From contig CAVROM010000004.1 in NCBI GenBank assembly GCA_963722815.1, positions 310,001-374,000 of the forward strand: a DNA stretch of 64,000 bases, written 5' to 3'. This DNA comes from DASQFQ01 sp963722815 (GTDB lineage Bacteria; Actinomycetota; Thermoleophilia; Solirubrobacterales; Solirubrobacteraceae). The position numbers and the translations under genes are program-made. Positions 1-7,908 of the stretch are shown here, in pieces. The notes beneath the pieces are model-generated. The model had not been told where the DNA came from, made no database searches, and worked only from the letters and a program-made list of their open reading frames with translations. The stretch's first letter is position 1, and every line of letters begins with the position of its first letter.

Positions 1-782
1 TCGAGCGCAACCGCGCGCGCGGGAACGAGGACGTGCGGCTGTGGCAGTACGGCGCGGTGTACCTGGCGCACGAGGCGGGGGCGCAGGGGAACGGCGCGCG
101 CCCGGCCGGCGGCCGCAACCGCGACCACGTGCCCGGCCTCGACCGCCTGCCGACCGAGCGCCAGCACCTCGGCGCGCTGCTCACCGGCCGCCTGCGGCCC
201 GCGAGCTGGCGCGACCCCGATCCCGCGCGGGCCGACTTCTTCGCCGCCAAGGGCGTGCTCGCGGCGCTGATGAGCGCGCTGCGGGTGCCGTGGGAGGTCG
301 AGCCGTCGCGCGAGCCGTTCCTGCACCCCGGGCGCTCGGCGCAGGTGCTGGCCGGCGGCGAGCCCGCGGGCTGGCTGGGCGAAATCCATCCCGCCGTCGC
401 GGCGCGCTGGGACCTCGAGCAGGCGGCGGGCTTCGAGCTCGACTTCGGCGTGCTGGCCGAGCACGCGGTGCTGCAGCCGGACTATGAGGACCTGACCTCG
501 TTCCCGGCCGTGCGCGAGGACGTGGCGGTCGTGGTGCCCGACGGCGTCTCGGCCGCGCAGCTCGTCGCGGTGGTCCGCAAGGCGGGCGGCGCGCTGCTGC
601 GGCGGGCCGAGGTGTTCGACGTGTACCGCGGCGCGCAGGTGGGGGAGGGCGCCTCCTCGCTGGCGCTCCGGCTCGAGTTTCGCGCCTCTGACCGGACGCT
701 GACCGACGAGGACGTCGCCGAGCGCCGCGCGAAGATCGTGGCCGCGCTCTCCGAGCAGCTCGGAGCGCGGCTCCGTGGCTGA
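1..782 (+). CDS. pheT: Phenylalanyl-tRNA synthetase beta subunit, 3' end (5' partial)
   Basis: The reading frame is open from the window edge, so only about the last 260 residues are present. The final ~100 residues form the anticodon-binding FDX-ACB domain, recognisable by SFPAVREDVAVVV and the closing LRLEFRASDRTLTDEDV segment that is typical of the PheT C-terminus. The enzyme pairs with PheS to charge tRNA-Phe in the cytoplasm. The stop codon overlaps the GTG start of argC by 8 bases, so the two genes are probably co-transcribed; pheST next to argCJBD is a familiar actinobacterial order. The catalytic part lies outside the window. Confidence 0.95.
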   Translation, partial: ERNRARGNEDVRLWQYGAVYLAHEAGAQGNGARPAGGRNRDHVPGLDRLPTERQHLGALLTGRLRPASWRDPDPARADFFAAKGVLAALMSALRVPWEVEPSREPFLHPGRSAQVLAGGEPAGWLGEIHPAVAARWDLEQAAGFELDFGVLAEHAVLQPDYEDLTSFPAVREDVAVVVPDGVSAAQLVAVVRKAGGALLRRAEVFDVYRGAQVGEGASSLALRLEFRASDRTLTDEDVAERRAKIVAALSEQLGARLRG

Positions 783-1770
783 CGTCGCCGTCCTCGGGGC
801 GTCCGGCTACGCGGGCGCGATCGCGTCGTCGTTGATCTGGCGGCACCCGTTCTTCTCGCTCAAGCACGTCACCGCGCGGTCGGAGTCGGGCGCGCTGCTC
901 GACGAGATCCACCCGCGCACGCGCGTGCCGCTGGTGCTGGAGGACTGGGATCCCGACGTCCAGGGCGAGGTCGACGCGGCGCTCGTGTGCTGGCCGCATC
1001 GCGTGTCCGCGCCCGCGGTGGCGGAGCTGCGCGAGCGCGGTGTGCGGGTCGTCGACCTGTCGGCCGACTTCCGCCTGCGCGACCGCGAGACCTACGAGGA
1101 CTGGTACGGCCCGCACGGCGCGCCCGACCTGTTCGGCGCCGCGGTCTACGGGCTGCCCGAGCTCTACCGCGAGCAGATCCCGGGCGCCGACCTGGTCGCC
1201 AACCCCGGCTGCTACCCGACCGCCGCGCTGCTCGGCCTCGCGCCGCTGGCGCGCGCGGGCGCGATCACGGACGTGGTGATCGACGCGAAGTCGGGCATCA
1301 GCGGCGCCGGCCGTTCGCCGAGCCAGACCACGCACTACATCTCGGCCGACGAGAACATGACCCCCTACAAGGTCGAGCGCCACCGCCACACGCCCGAGAT
1401 CGAGCAGGAGCTCGCGGTGCTCGGGGCGACGCTGCCGATCACGTTCACGCCCCACCTCGTCCCGCTCGCGCAGGGCGAGCTGGTGTCGGTCTACGTCACG
1501 CCGGCGGTCGAGCTGAGCGAAGGCGAGCTGGCCGAGCTCTACCACGAGGCCTACGAGGGCGAGCCGTGGGTCGAGGTCAAGCTCGGGCCGCCCGGCGTGC
1601 TCGAGGTGCGCGAGACCAACTACTGCCGCATCTCCGTCCACCGCGACGACCGCACCGGCCGCGTGCTCGTGTTCTCCGCGATCGACAACCTGTGGAAGGG
1701 CGCGGCGTCGCAGGCGGTGCAGAACCTCAACCTGATGTTCGGGCGCGATGAGAGCGAGGGGCTGACATGA
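775..1770 (+). CDS. argC: N-acetyl-gamma-glutamyl-phosphate reductase
   Basis: NADPH-dependent reduction of N-acetylglutamyl phosphate to the semialdehyde, the third step of arginine synthesis. The 331-residue protein has the N-terminal Rossmann motif GASGYAG (residues 8-14) and the active-site motif NPGCYPTA with the catalytic cysteine at about 146, followed by the SGISGAGR loop. Length is normal for the family. The GTG start at 775 lies inside the end of pheT and the stop overlaps the argJ ATG as ATGA, so translation is probably coupled through the arg operon. Confidence 0.97.
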   Translation: MADVAVLGASGYAGAIASSLIWRHPFFSLKHVTARSESGALLDEIHPRTRVPLVLEDWDPDVQGEVDAALVCWPHRVSAPAVAELRERGVRVVDLSADFRLRDRETYEDWYGPHGAPDLFGAAVYGLPELYREQIPGADLVANPGCYPTAALLGLAPLARAGAITDVVIDAKSGISGAGRSPSQTTHYISADENMTPYKVERHRHTPEIEQELAVLGATLPITFTPHLVPLAQGELVSVYVTPAVELSEGELAELYHEAYEGEPWVEVKLGPPGVLEVRETNYCRISVHRDDRTGRVLVFSAIDNLWKGAASQAVQNLNLMFGRDESEGLT

Positions 1771-3010
1771 CCGAGGCGCCGGCCACGTCCCGCTGGGTAT
1801 CCCTTCCCGAGCATGCGGTCGACGCGCCGGGCGGGCTGCCGCAGGGCTTCCGCGCGGCCGGGGTCGCCGCCGGCCTGAAGCCGTCCGGCGGGCACCGACC
1901 TCGGCCTGCTGGTCTCCGACACGCCCGGCACGGTCAGCGCGGCGCGCTTCACGCGCTCCGGCGTGCTCGCCGCGCCGGTGATCCTGTGCCAGGAGCGCTG
2001 CGCGCTCGACTCGCTGCGGGCCGTGGTCGCCAACTCCGGCAACGCCAACGCGGCGACCGGGCGGCGCGGGGTCGACGACGCCGCCCGCATGCAGGGCGCC
2101 GCCGGCGATGGCGCTGGGGCTCGACCCGCAGGTCGTCGCGGTCGCCTCCACCGGCGTGATCGGCGTGCCGCTGCCCGCCGACCCGATCATCAAGGGCATC
2201 CTGGCCGCGCGCGGCGAGCTGTCGGAGACCGGCAATGAGGCGTTCGGCGAGTCGATCCGCACCACCGACCTGTTCGCCAAGAGCGCCGCGGTCGACGTCA
2301 CGCTGCCCAGCGGCACGATCCGCATCACCGCCCAGGCCAAGGGCGCGGGGATGATCTCGCCCAACTTCGCCACGATGCTGTGCTTCGTCCAGACCGACGC
2401 GGGGCTCGCGCCGGAGACCGCCGACCTGCTGCTCGGCGTGTGCGTGAAGCGCTCGTTCGACCGCATCTCGGTCGACGGCCAGCTCTCCACCAACGACACC
2501 GCGATCCTGATGGCGAGCGGCGCCTCCGGCGTGCGGATCGAGCCGGAGTCCGAGGACGAGCTGCGCTTCGGCGAGGCGCTCGACGCCGTGCTGCGCCGGC
2601 TCGCGCTGCTGATCGTGCGCGACGGCGAGGGCGCCAAGCGCGTCGGCCGCGTGGTCGTGAACGGCGGGCACGAGGAGACGGTCGCTACCGCCGCGCGCGC
2701 GGTCGCCAACTCGCCGCTCGTCAAGGCCGCGCTCAACGGCGGCGACCCCAACTGGGGCCGGATCGCCCAGGCGGTCGGCGCCGCGCTCCCCGGCACCGCG
2801 CCGCTCTCGGTCGACATCTGGATCGAGGGCATGCAGGTCTGCTCGCGCGGCGCGGTCGTGCCGTTCGATCTGCCCGCGCTCGAGCAGGCCGTCTCCGGCG
2901 AGGAGGTCGAGTACACGGTCGGCCTCCCCGGCGAGGGCGTCGAGACCGAGGTCTTCTTCTCCGACCTTAGCCACGACTACGTGACGATCAACGCGGAGTA
3001 CACGACATGA
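1767..3010 (+). CDS. argJ: Glutamate N-acetyltransferase / ornithine acetyltransferase, with two apparent +1 frameshifts
   Basis: ArgJ recycles the acetyl group from N-acetylornithine to glutamate. Three consecutive reading frames together give one normal-length protein (about 413 residues). The first frame reads to ...GLKPSGG (about 1888); the second continues with TDLGLLVSD to the MQGAA segment (about 2100); the third runs from AMALGLDPQ to the stop and contains the self-cleavage region ASTGVIGVPLP, where the family cleaves before Thr. Each join is repaired by removing one G from a GC run (near 1888 and near 2106). The start ATG overlaps the argC stop, and the stop overlaps the argB start (ATGA). 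ArgJ is needed for cyclic arginine synthesis, so sequencing error is more likely than true loss, but I cannot exclude a pseudogene. Confidence 0.88.
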
Positions 3011-3855
3011 GGGACGTCAACACCCTCCTCGAGGCGCTCCCGTACATCCGGGAGTTCCACGGCAAGACGGTGGTCATCAAGTACGGCGGCGCCGCGATGA
3101 CCGACCCCGAGCTGCGCGAGGAGTTCGCGCGCGATGTCGTGCTGCTCAAGTACGTCGGGCTGAACCCGATCGTCGTCCACGGCGGCGGCCCGGACATCAC
3201 CGCCTACATGCAGCGGCTCGACATGCCGGTCGAGTTCGTCGGCGGCCTCCGCGTGTCCGACGCCGACACCGTCGAGATCGCGAAGATGGTGCTGGTCGGC
3301 AAGGTCAACAAGGACATCGTGCTGCGGCTCGGCCGCCACGGGCAGCCCGCGGTCGGGCTGTGCGGGGACGACGGGCTGCTGTTCCGCGTCGCCACCACGG
3401 CGGGCCCGGAGGGCGAGGACATCGGCTACGTGGGGCGGATCGAGCGCGTCGACGTCGGCGTGATCGAGCACATCGCCGAGGACTACATCCCGGTCATCGC
3501 GTCGGTCGGCGCGGACCGCGCGGGCAACTCGCACAACATCAACGCCGACGAGGCCGCCGGCGCCGTCGCGCGGGCGATGGGCGCCTACAAGGTCATCTTC
3601 CTCACCGACGTGTCGGGCTGGCTGCGCGACGCGCAGGACCCGGCGTCGGTGATCAGCGAGTGCGCGGCCGACGCGGTCGAGGCCGCGCTGCCGGAGGTCG
3701 CGGGCGGGATGCGGCCGAAGCTGCGGGCGTGCCTCGACGCCATCTACGGCGGCGTGACCTTCGCTCACATCATCGACGGCCGGGTGCCGCACTCGCTGCT
3801 GCTCGAGCTGTTCACCGACGCGGGTATCGGCACGAAGGTCCGGCCGGCGTCGTGA
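3007..3855 (+). CDS. argB: Acetylglutamate kinase
   Basis: Phosphorylates N-acetylglutamate, the second step of arginine synthesis and in many bacteria the point of feedback control by arginine. The 282-residue product belongs to the amino-acid kinase fold: KYGGAAM near residues 25-31 (nucleotide binding), VHGGGPDI near 58-64 (substrate binding) and NINADEAAG toward the C-terminal half. The ATG overlaps the argJ stop as ATGA, and the stop overlaps the GTG of argD, so all four arg genes are tightly coupled. Nothing unusual in length or motifs. Confidence 0.97.
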   Translation: MRDVNTLLEALPYIREFHGKTVVIKYGGAAMTDPELREEFARDVVLLKYVGLNPIVVHGGGPDITAYMQRLDMPVEFVGGLRVSDADTVEIAKMVLVGKVNKDIVLRLGRHGQPAVGLCGDDGLLFRVATTAGPEGEDIGYVGRIERVDVGVIEHIAEDYIPVIASVGADRAGNSHNINADEAAGAVARAMGAYKVIFLTDVSGWLRDAQDPASVISECAADAVEAALPEVAGGMRPKLRACLDAIYGGVTFAHIIDGRVPHSLLLELFTDAGIGTKVRPAS

Positions 3856-4976
3856 GCAGCGCGCTGATCCCCAACTACGCGCGTTACGACGTCGAGTTCG
3901 AGCGCGGGGAGGGCGTGCGGCTGTGGGACTCGGAGGGGCGCGAGTACCTCGACTTCCTGAGCGGGATCGCGGTCTGCAACACCGGGCACTGCCACCCGCG
4001 GGTGGTGGCGGCCGTGCAGGAGCAGGCGGCGCGGCTGCTGCACGTCTCGAACCTCTTCTACACCGCGCCGATGACGCGCCTCGCGGAGAGGCTGACCGCG
4101 CGCTCGCTGGGCGGCAAGGTGTTCTTCTGCAACTCGGGGGCGGAGGCCAACGAGGCCGCGCTGAAGCTCGCGCGCAAGCGACGGCCGGGCGGGCGCTTCG
4201 TCGTGCTCCACGGCGGCTTCCACGGGCGGACGTTCGGGGCGCTCTCGGCCACGCCGCAGGAGACCAAGCAGGCGCCGTTCGCGCCGCTGGTCCCGGGCTT
4301 CGACGCGGTCATGCCCAGGGCGGCCGCCGACGCGGTGAACGGCGGCACCGCGGGCGTCCTGCTCGAGCTGATCCAGGGCGAGTCGGGCGTGCACCCGCTC
4401 GAGCCCTCGGTGGTCGAGGACATCCGGGCGGCCTGCGACGAGCACGGCGCGCTGCTGATCGTCGACGAGGTCCAGACCGGCATGGGGCGGACGGGCACGC
4501 TGTGGGCGTACGAGCGCTACGACCTGCGGCCAGACGTCATCACGCTCGCCAAGGGGCTCGGCGGCGGGCTGCCGATCGGGGCGCTGGTGACGACGCCGGA
4601 GCACGGCGACGTCTTCGCGCCCGGCGACCACGGCTCGACGTTCGCCGGCAACCCGCTGGTCTCGGCCGCCGCCAACGCGGCGCTCGACGTGCTCGACGAC
4701 CCCGCGCTGCTCGCGCACGTCGCCGAGATGGGCGCGCTGCTCTCCGACGGGCTGCGCGCGCTCCCCGGCGTCAGCGAGGTGCGCGGGCGGGGGCTGATGC
4801 TCGCCGCCGAGGTCGATTTCGACGCGCCTGCTTTCGTCAAGCGCGCGCTGGAGGAGCAGGCGCTGGTGCTCAACGCCACCGGCCCGGGCACCGTGCGCTT
4901 CATCCCGCCGCTGGTCGTGACGGAGGACGAGATCAGCGAGGCGCTGCGGCGCCTGGCCGCGCTCGTCGGTGGATGA
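3852..4976 (+). CDS. argD: Acetylornithine aminotransferase
   Basis: PLP-dependent class-III aminotransferase that converts N-acetylglutamate semialdehyde to N-acetylornithine. The GTG start at 3852 overlaps the argB stop; it gives 374 residues, close to the short ArgD length typical of actinobacteria. Visible motifs are FFCNSGAEANEAALK (about 91-105), the phosphate/cofactor aspartate in DEVQTGMGRTG (about 205) and the Schiff-base lysine in TLAKGLGGG (about 234). It closes the operon: argF, argR and argH do not follow here, while argG is located 13.5 kb downstream. The 3' end overlaps the convergent GNAT gene by 44 bp. Confidence 0.96.
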   Translation: MSSALIPNYARYDVEFERGEGVRLWDSEGREYLDFLSGIAVCNTGHCHPRVVAAVQEQAARLLHVSNLFYTAPMTRLAERLTARSLGGKVFFCNSGAEANEAALKLARKRRPGGRFVVLHGGFHGRTFGALSATPQETKQAPFAPLVPGFDAVMPRAAADAVNGGTAGVLLELIQGESGVHPLEPSVVEDIRAACDEHGALLIVDEVQTGMGRTGTLWAYERYDLRPDVITLAKGLGGGLPIGALVTTPEHGDVFAPGDHGSTFAGNPLVSAAANAALDVLDDPALLAHVAEMGALLSDGLRALPGVSEVRGRGLMLAAEVDFDAPAFVKRALEEQALVLNATGPGTVRFIPPLVVTEDEISEALRRLAALVGG

Positions 4977-5448
4977 CCACCGTCGTGCCGCGCAGGTCGT
5001 AGTCCTCGCACGGGCGCATGCCGAGGCGCTCCGCGACGCGCTGTGAGGGCACGTTGTCGGGCGCGATGAGCGAGATCAGCTCCTGCGCGCCGAGCTTGCG
5101 CCACGCGTAGTCCGCGGCGGCGCGCGCGGCCTCGGTGGCATAGCCGTGCCCCCAGGCATCCCGGCCGAGCAGCCAGCCGACCTCGAGCCCCGGCCAGCCC
5201 TCCGGCCGGATCAGCCCGACCCGGCCGATCAGCTCGCCGTCCCGCTCGACCACCCACAGGCCGTGGCCGCGCAGCTGCCAGTGCCCGACGAAGACCGCGA
5301 TCTGGCGCCACGTGTCCGCGCGGTCGAGCGGACCGCCCATGAAGCGCATGACCTCCGGGTCGGCGGCGATGGCCGCGTAGGCGTCGAGATCCTCCTCGCG
5401 CCAGCCGCGCAGGGTCAGGCGCTCGGTGGTGAGGGTGGGGACCTCCAT
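4933..5448 (-). CDS. GNAT family N-acetyltransferase (RimJ/RimL-like)
   Basis: A 171-residue acetyl-CoA-dependent acetyltransferase of the Acetyltransf_3 type. It starts with the usual LTTERLTLRGWREEDLDA and carries the acetyl-CoA motif A around residues 95-107 (RDAWGHGYATEA) and the motif B segment NVPSQRVAERLGM. These proteins acetylate N-terminal amines of proteins, small amines or antibiotics; the substrate cannot be told from sequence. The ATG at 5448 is chosen because family homology begins there. It is transcribed away from the S4 gene, with only 12 bp between the two start codons, and its 3' end overlaps argD on the other strand. Confidence 0.88.
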   Translation of the reverse strand: MEVPTLTTERLTLRGWREEDLDAYAAIAADPEVMRFMGGPLDRADTWRQIAVFVGHWQLRGHGLWVVERDGELIGRVGLIRPEGWPGLEVGWLLGRDAWGHGYATEAARAAADYAWRKLGAQELISLIAPDNVPSQRVAERLGMRPCEDYDLRGTTVVIHRRARPGAAAPR

Positions 5449-5466
5449 AGGCTGCCCACTATGGAG
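5443..5466. promoter_or_regulatory. Compact divergent start region of GNAT and S4 genes
   Basis: A perfect 8-bp inverted repeat (CTCCATAG at 5443-5450, CTATGGAG at 5459-5466) contains both divergent start codons. On the plus strand TAGGCT (5448-5453) lies 7 nt before the S4 ATG, the spacing seen before many starts in this window. No room exists for separate leaders, so transcription is probably leaderless or initiates inside the opposite gene. Inference from sequence only. Confidence 0.4.
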
Positions 5467-5679
5467 CGTGAGGTGAAGATCCGCGGCGACATGATCCGCC
5501 TCGGTCAGCTGCTCAAGGTCGCCGGGCTGATCGACGCGGGCGGCGAGGCGGCCTCCTACCTCGACTCGCACCGCGTGCTGGTCAACGGCGAGGCCGAGGG
5601 GCGGCGCGGCCGCCAGCTGCATCCGGGCGACGCGGTCGCGGTCGGGGACACGACGATCCGGATCGTCGCCGGCGGCTGA
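5461..5679 (+). CDS. Small S4-domain RNA-binding protein (YaaA/RlbA-like)
   Basis: A 72-residue protein made almost entirely of an S4 RNA-binding domain: IRLGQLLKVAGLIDAGGEA followed by the turn HRVLVNGEAEGRRGRQLHPGD. Such small S4_2 proteins (YaaA, YbcJ type) bind structured RNA and have been linked to ribosome assembly. The ATG at 5461 has TAGGCT 7 nt upstream and no clear Shine-Dalgarno, consistent with leaderless expression. Divergent from the GNAT gene and convergent with the SBP56 operon; its 3' end may overlap the small ORF at 5582-5773. Confidence 0.85.
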   Translation: MEREVKIRGDMIRLGQLLKVAGLIDAGGEAASYLDSHRVLVNGEAEGRRGRQLHPGDAVAVGDTTIRIVAGG

Positions 5680-5773
5680 CCGCCGCCCGGAGGACGGCGG
5701 CCATCGCCAGGCCGGCGGGGGCCAGCTGCAGCAGCGACTCCTCAACCGGCACGCCGGAGATGTGCGCGATCAC
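5582..5773 (-). CDS. Small hypothetical protein coupled to SBP56
   Basis: A 63-codon ORF whose GTG start overlaps the SBP56 stop as GTGA, the same coupling used throughout this window. The first ~35 residues (IAHISGVPVEESLLQL, APAGLAMAAVL) are non-polar and look like a short membrane-anchoring helix. The last ~28 residues are Arg/Pro rich and lie antisense to the S4 gene, so that part may be fortuitous. I recall similar short 'AHI-GVPVEE' proteins in actinobacteria, without an assigned function. The coding claim rests on the overlap and composition only. Confidence 0.45.
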   Translation of the reverse strand: MIAHISGVPVEESLLQLAPAGLAMAAVLRAAVSRRRRSGSSCPRPRPRRPDAAGGRAAPRPRR

Positions 5774-7083
5774 TGGAAGATCTCGGTCGTGCAGTCGCCG
5801 CCCTGGAGCCGGACCTCGTGTGCCCGAGCCGGGCCGCCAGGGCGGTCGTGGAGGTCGACGAAGAAGCGGGGGTCGATCTCCATCCCACCGTCGGGGCCGC
5901 AGTCGACGCGCATCAGCCACGAGCGCAGCCCGGGATAGAACTGGTTGTCCCAGGTCGAGTAGAGCGAGTTGCTCACGTAGAGGCGGCGGCCGTCGAGCGA
6001 GAGCTGGAGCATCTGCGGACCGCCCGCCAGGTCGCGGTCGCCGTCGAGCGGCCGGCCAAGCACGCCCCCGAGTTGGAGCTGCCCGGTGAGCTGCGGGTGG
6101 GCCGGGTCGCTGATGTCGTACTGGCGCAGGTCGCCGTGCAGCCAGTTGGAGAAGTAGAGGAAGCGGTCGTCCATCGAGACGACGAGATCGGTGATTAGCC
6201 CGGGCACGGGGAACGGCCAGCCCTCCTGCTCGACGCCGTCGACTGCGATCACGCTGTCGGCGTGGTAGCCGGCTCCGTTCCGGTGGAAGTGCCACATCGT
6301 GCTCGAGAGAGCGGCGCCCACGAAGCCCTGGTCGGCGTCGGGATCGTGCAGCCAGCGCACCTCCAACGGCACCAGACCGGTCTCGCCGAGGTCGAGCGTC
6401 TGCTCGACGCGGCGCTCGCTCAGGTTCCAGAAGTGGAGCCGGCTGCCGTAGCGGCCGGCCTCCACATCCGACGGGTCGAAACCCGGCTCATAGGCCACGG
6501 GCTCGCCGAACTCCGACGAGGCGAGCACGTTGTGACGCGGCTGGTACCAGAAGTCATAGTTGAGCGAGGGCAGCGGGCCGCCGTTCTCCCAGCGGCCCTT
6601 GAGCTCGAAGCTGGCGGCGTCGAGCACCGCGAAGCCGCCCGCGCCGTTGCCGTCGGCATCGCCGAGCATGCTGATCACGACGTTGCCGCCGGGCATGCAG
6701 TGGACGGTGTGCGGCCGCGTGTAGCCGGTCTTGGCGATCAGCTCGTCGCGCTCGATCACCTTCTCGATGCGCGGCCGGCGCGGGTCGTCGGCGACGTTGA
6801 GGATGTGGATGCGCGAGGAACGGAAGCCCGGGACGATCAGGTGCGAGCGGTCGGGGCCGTGGCAGGCGGAGCTGCACCGGTTCCAGCCGAAGTGATGCAG
6901 CTCGTCGCCGACGTTCGGCATCGGCGTCTCGTGCACGACCGTGCCGGTCTCGGCGTCGACCACGGCGAGGAAGTCAGGCTGCTCGACGCCGGTGCCCTCG
7001 TGGAGGCAGGCGAGGTAGAGGAATTCCTCCGGCGGCGCCTGGATCGCCTCGGCCGGGGAAGCATGGAACGACTGCGGCTGCAT
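5770..7083 (-). CDS. Selenium-binding protein SBP56 / methanethiol oxidase
   Basis: The 437-residue protein matches the SBP56 family over its full length: an N-terminal CSSACHGPDRSHLIVPG segment, the metal-site region YTRPHTVHCMPGG, then VPGLITDLVVSMDDRFLYFSNW and GGPQMLQLSLDGRRLYVSNS near the C-terminus. Bacterial members (MtoX) oxidise methanethiol to formaldehyde, hydrogen sulfide and hydrogen peroxide in a copper-dependent reaction; selenium binding is the historical name. No signal peptide is visible. It follows the methyltransferase gene by 11 bp, so the two are probably co-transcribed under the SARP regulator upstream. Confidence 0.92.
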   Translation of the reverse strand: MQPQSFHASPAEAIQAPPEEFLYLACLHEGTGVEQPDFLAVVDAETGTVVHETPMPNVGDELHHFGWNRCSSACHGPDRSHLIVPGFRSSRIHILNVADDPRRPRIEKVIERDELIAKTGYTRPHTVHCMPGGNVVISMLGDADGNGAGGFAVLDAASFELKGRWENGGPLPSLNYDFWYQPRHNVLASSEFGEPVAYEPGFDPSDVEAGRYGSRLHFWNLSERRVEQTLDLGETGLVPLEVRWLHDPDADQGFVGAALSSTMWHFHRNGAGYHADSVIAVDGVEQEGWPFPVPGLITDLVVSMDDRFLYFSNWLHGDLRQYDISDPAHPQLTGQLQLGGVLGRPLDGDRDLAGGPQMLQLSLDGRRLYVSNSLYSTWDNQFYPGLRSWLMRVDCGPDGGMEIDPRFFVDLHDRPGGPARAHEVRLQGGDCTTEIFQ

Positions 7084-7094
7084 GAGAACCCCCT

Positions 7095-7868
7095 TCAGGG
7101 CTTGGCTGCGAGCACGGAGATGCTCTTGACGGCGTAGGTGCGGGACGCCCCGACGGCTCGATCCGAGGTGAACCGGTAGTCGTTGCTGCGGACCTCCACG
7201 ATTCGGAGGCCGTGGGCGGCGAGCGCTTCCAGGTAGGCGCTGCGCGGGATCGCGCCGGCCACACAGGCGGCCCAGAGCTCGACGTTGCGGCGTGTGCGCT
7301 CCTTCAGCGGACGCCCGCTCACGATGTCGGCGAAGGCCAGCCGGCCGCCCGGCCGCAGCACCCGCGCCGCCTCGGCGAAGACGCGGTCCTTCGCCGGGCT
7401 GAGGTTGATCACGCCGTTGGAGATGACGGCGTCGAAGCTCGCGTCATCGAACGGCAGCTCCTCGATCCGGCCCTCGACGATCTCGACCTGCGGGAAGCCA
7501 TCACGCAGCCGCGAGGCCTTGGCGACCTGCTCGTCGGTCATGTCGACGCCGATGACACGGCCCGACGCGCCGACGAGCATGGCCGCGCAGAAGGCATCTG
7601 TGCCTGATCCCGACCCGAGGTCGAGTACCGCCTCGCCGGGCCGGAGCGCGGCGAGGTCGAGGTGGTGGCCCACTCCGGCGAACGAGGCCAGGGCCGCGGC
7701 GGGGATCGCGGCCAGGAGCGCGCTCGGGTAACCGAGGCGCGCTGCCAGCGGCCTGCCCACCTCGAAGTGCAGGTCGGCATCCTCGCCGCGCGCGACGTGG
7801 CGATACATGGCGGTGACCTCGGCGTCGAGGCGGTCGACGTCGATGAGCGATGTGGCATCGAGTTCCAT
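7095..7868 (-). CDS. SAM-dependent methyltransferase, arsenite methyltransferase-like
   Basis: A 257-residue class-I methyltransferase. Motif I is VLDLGSGSGTDAF, followed by GRVIGVDMTDEQ; the acidic/post-motif segment SNGVINLSPAK and ELWAACVAGAI closely resemble ArsM (usually SN-CVINLSP-K and C-I/V-GA). The cysteine in CVAGA corresponds to one of the three arsenic-binding cysteines, but the cysteine normally before VINLSP is Gly here, so methylation of arsenite is uncertain. An O-, S- or Se-methyl acceptor is possible, especially next to a methanethiol oxidase. The ATG at 7868 is where homology begins. Confidence 0.85.
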   Translation of the reverse strand: MELDATSLIDVDRLDAEVTAMYRHVARGEDADLHFEVGRPLAARLGYPSALLAAIPAAALASFAGVGHHLDLAALRPGEAVLDLGSGSGTDAFCAAMLVGASGRVIGVDMTDEQVAKASRLRDGFPQVEIVEGRIEELPFDDASFDAVISNGVINLSPAKDRVFAEAARVLRPGGRLAFADIVSGRPLKERTRRNVELWAACVAGAIPRSAYLEALAAHGLRIVEVRSNDYRFTSDRAVGASRTYAVKSISVLAAKP

Positions 7869-7878
7869 GGGCCGACTC

Positions 7879-7907
7879 CACACGCGTGCCGTGTGACGGC
7901 GCGTGTG
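7879..7907. promoter_or_regulatory. Inverted repeat between SARP and methyltransferase genes
   Basis: Perfect 8-bp arms CACACGCG (7879-7886) and CGCGTGTG (7900-7907) around a 13-nt centre fill the 40-bp gap between the regulator stop and the methyltransferase start. It could be an operator, possibly for the adjacent SARP protein, or a weak attenuator. No T tract follows. Confidence 0.4.
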
Positions 7908-7908
7908 A

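Noticed and set aside
1880..2115. Programmed ribosomal frameshifting in argJ
   Set aside because: There is no slippery heptamer and no reason for ArgJ to use two shifts. Extra G bases in GC runs are the simpler explanation.
181..2916. Long open frame on the minus strand opposite pheT/argC/argJ
   Set aside because: Low-complexity Arg/Ala/Ser translation with no family motif, fully antisense to conserved genes. Such frames are expected at this GC content.
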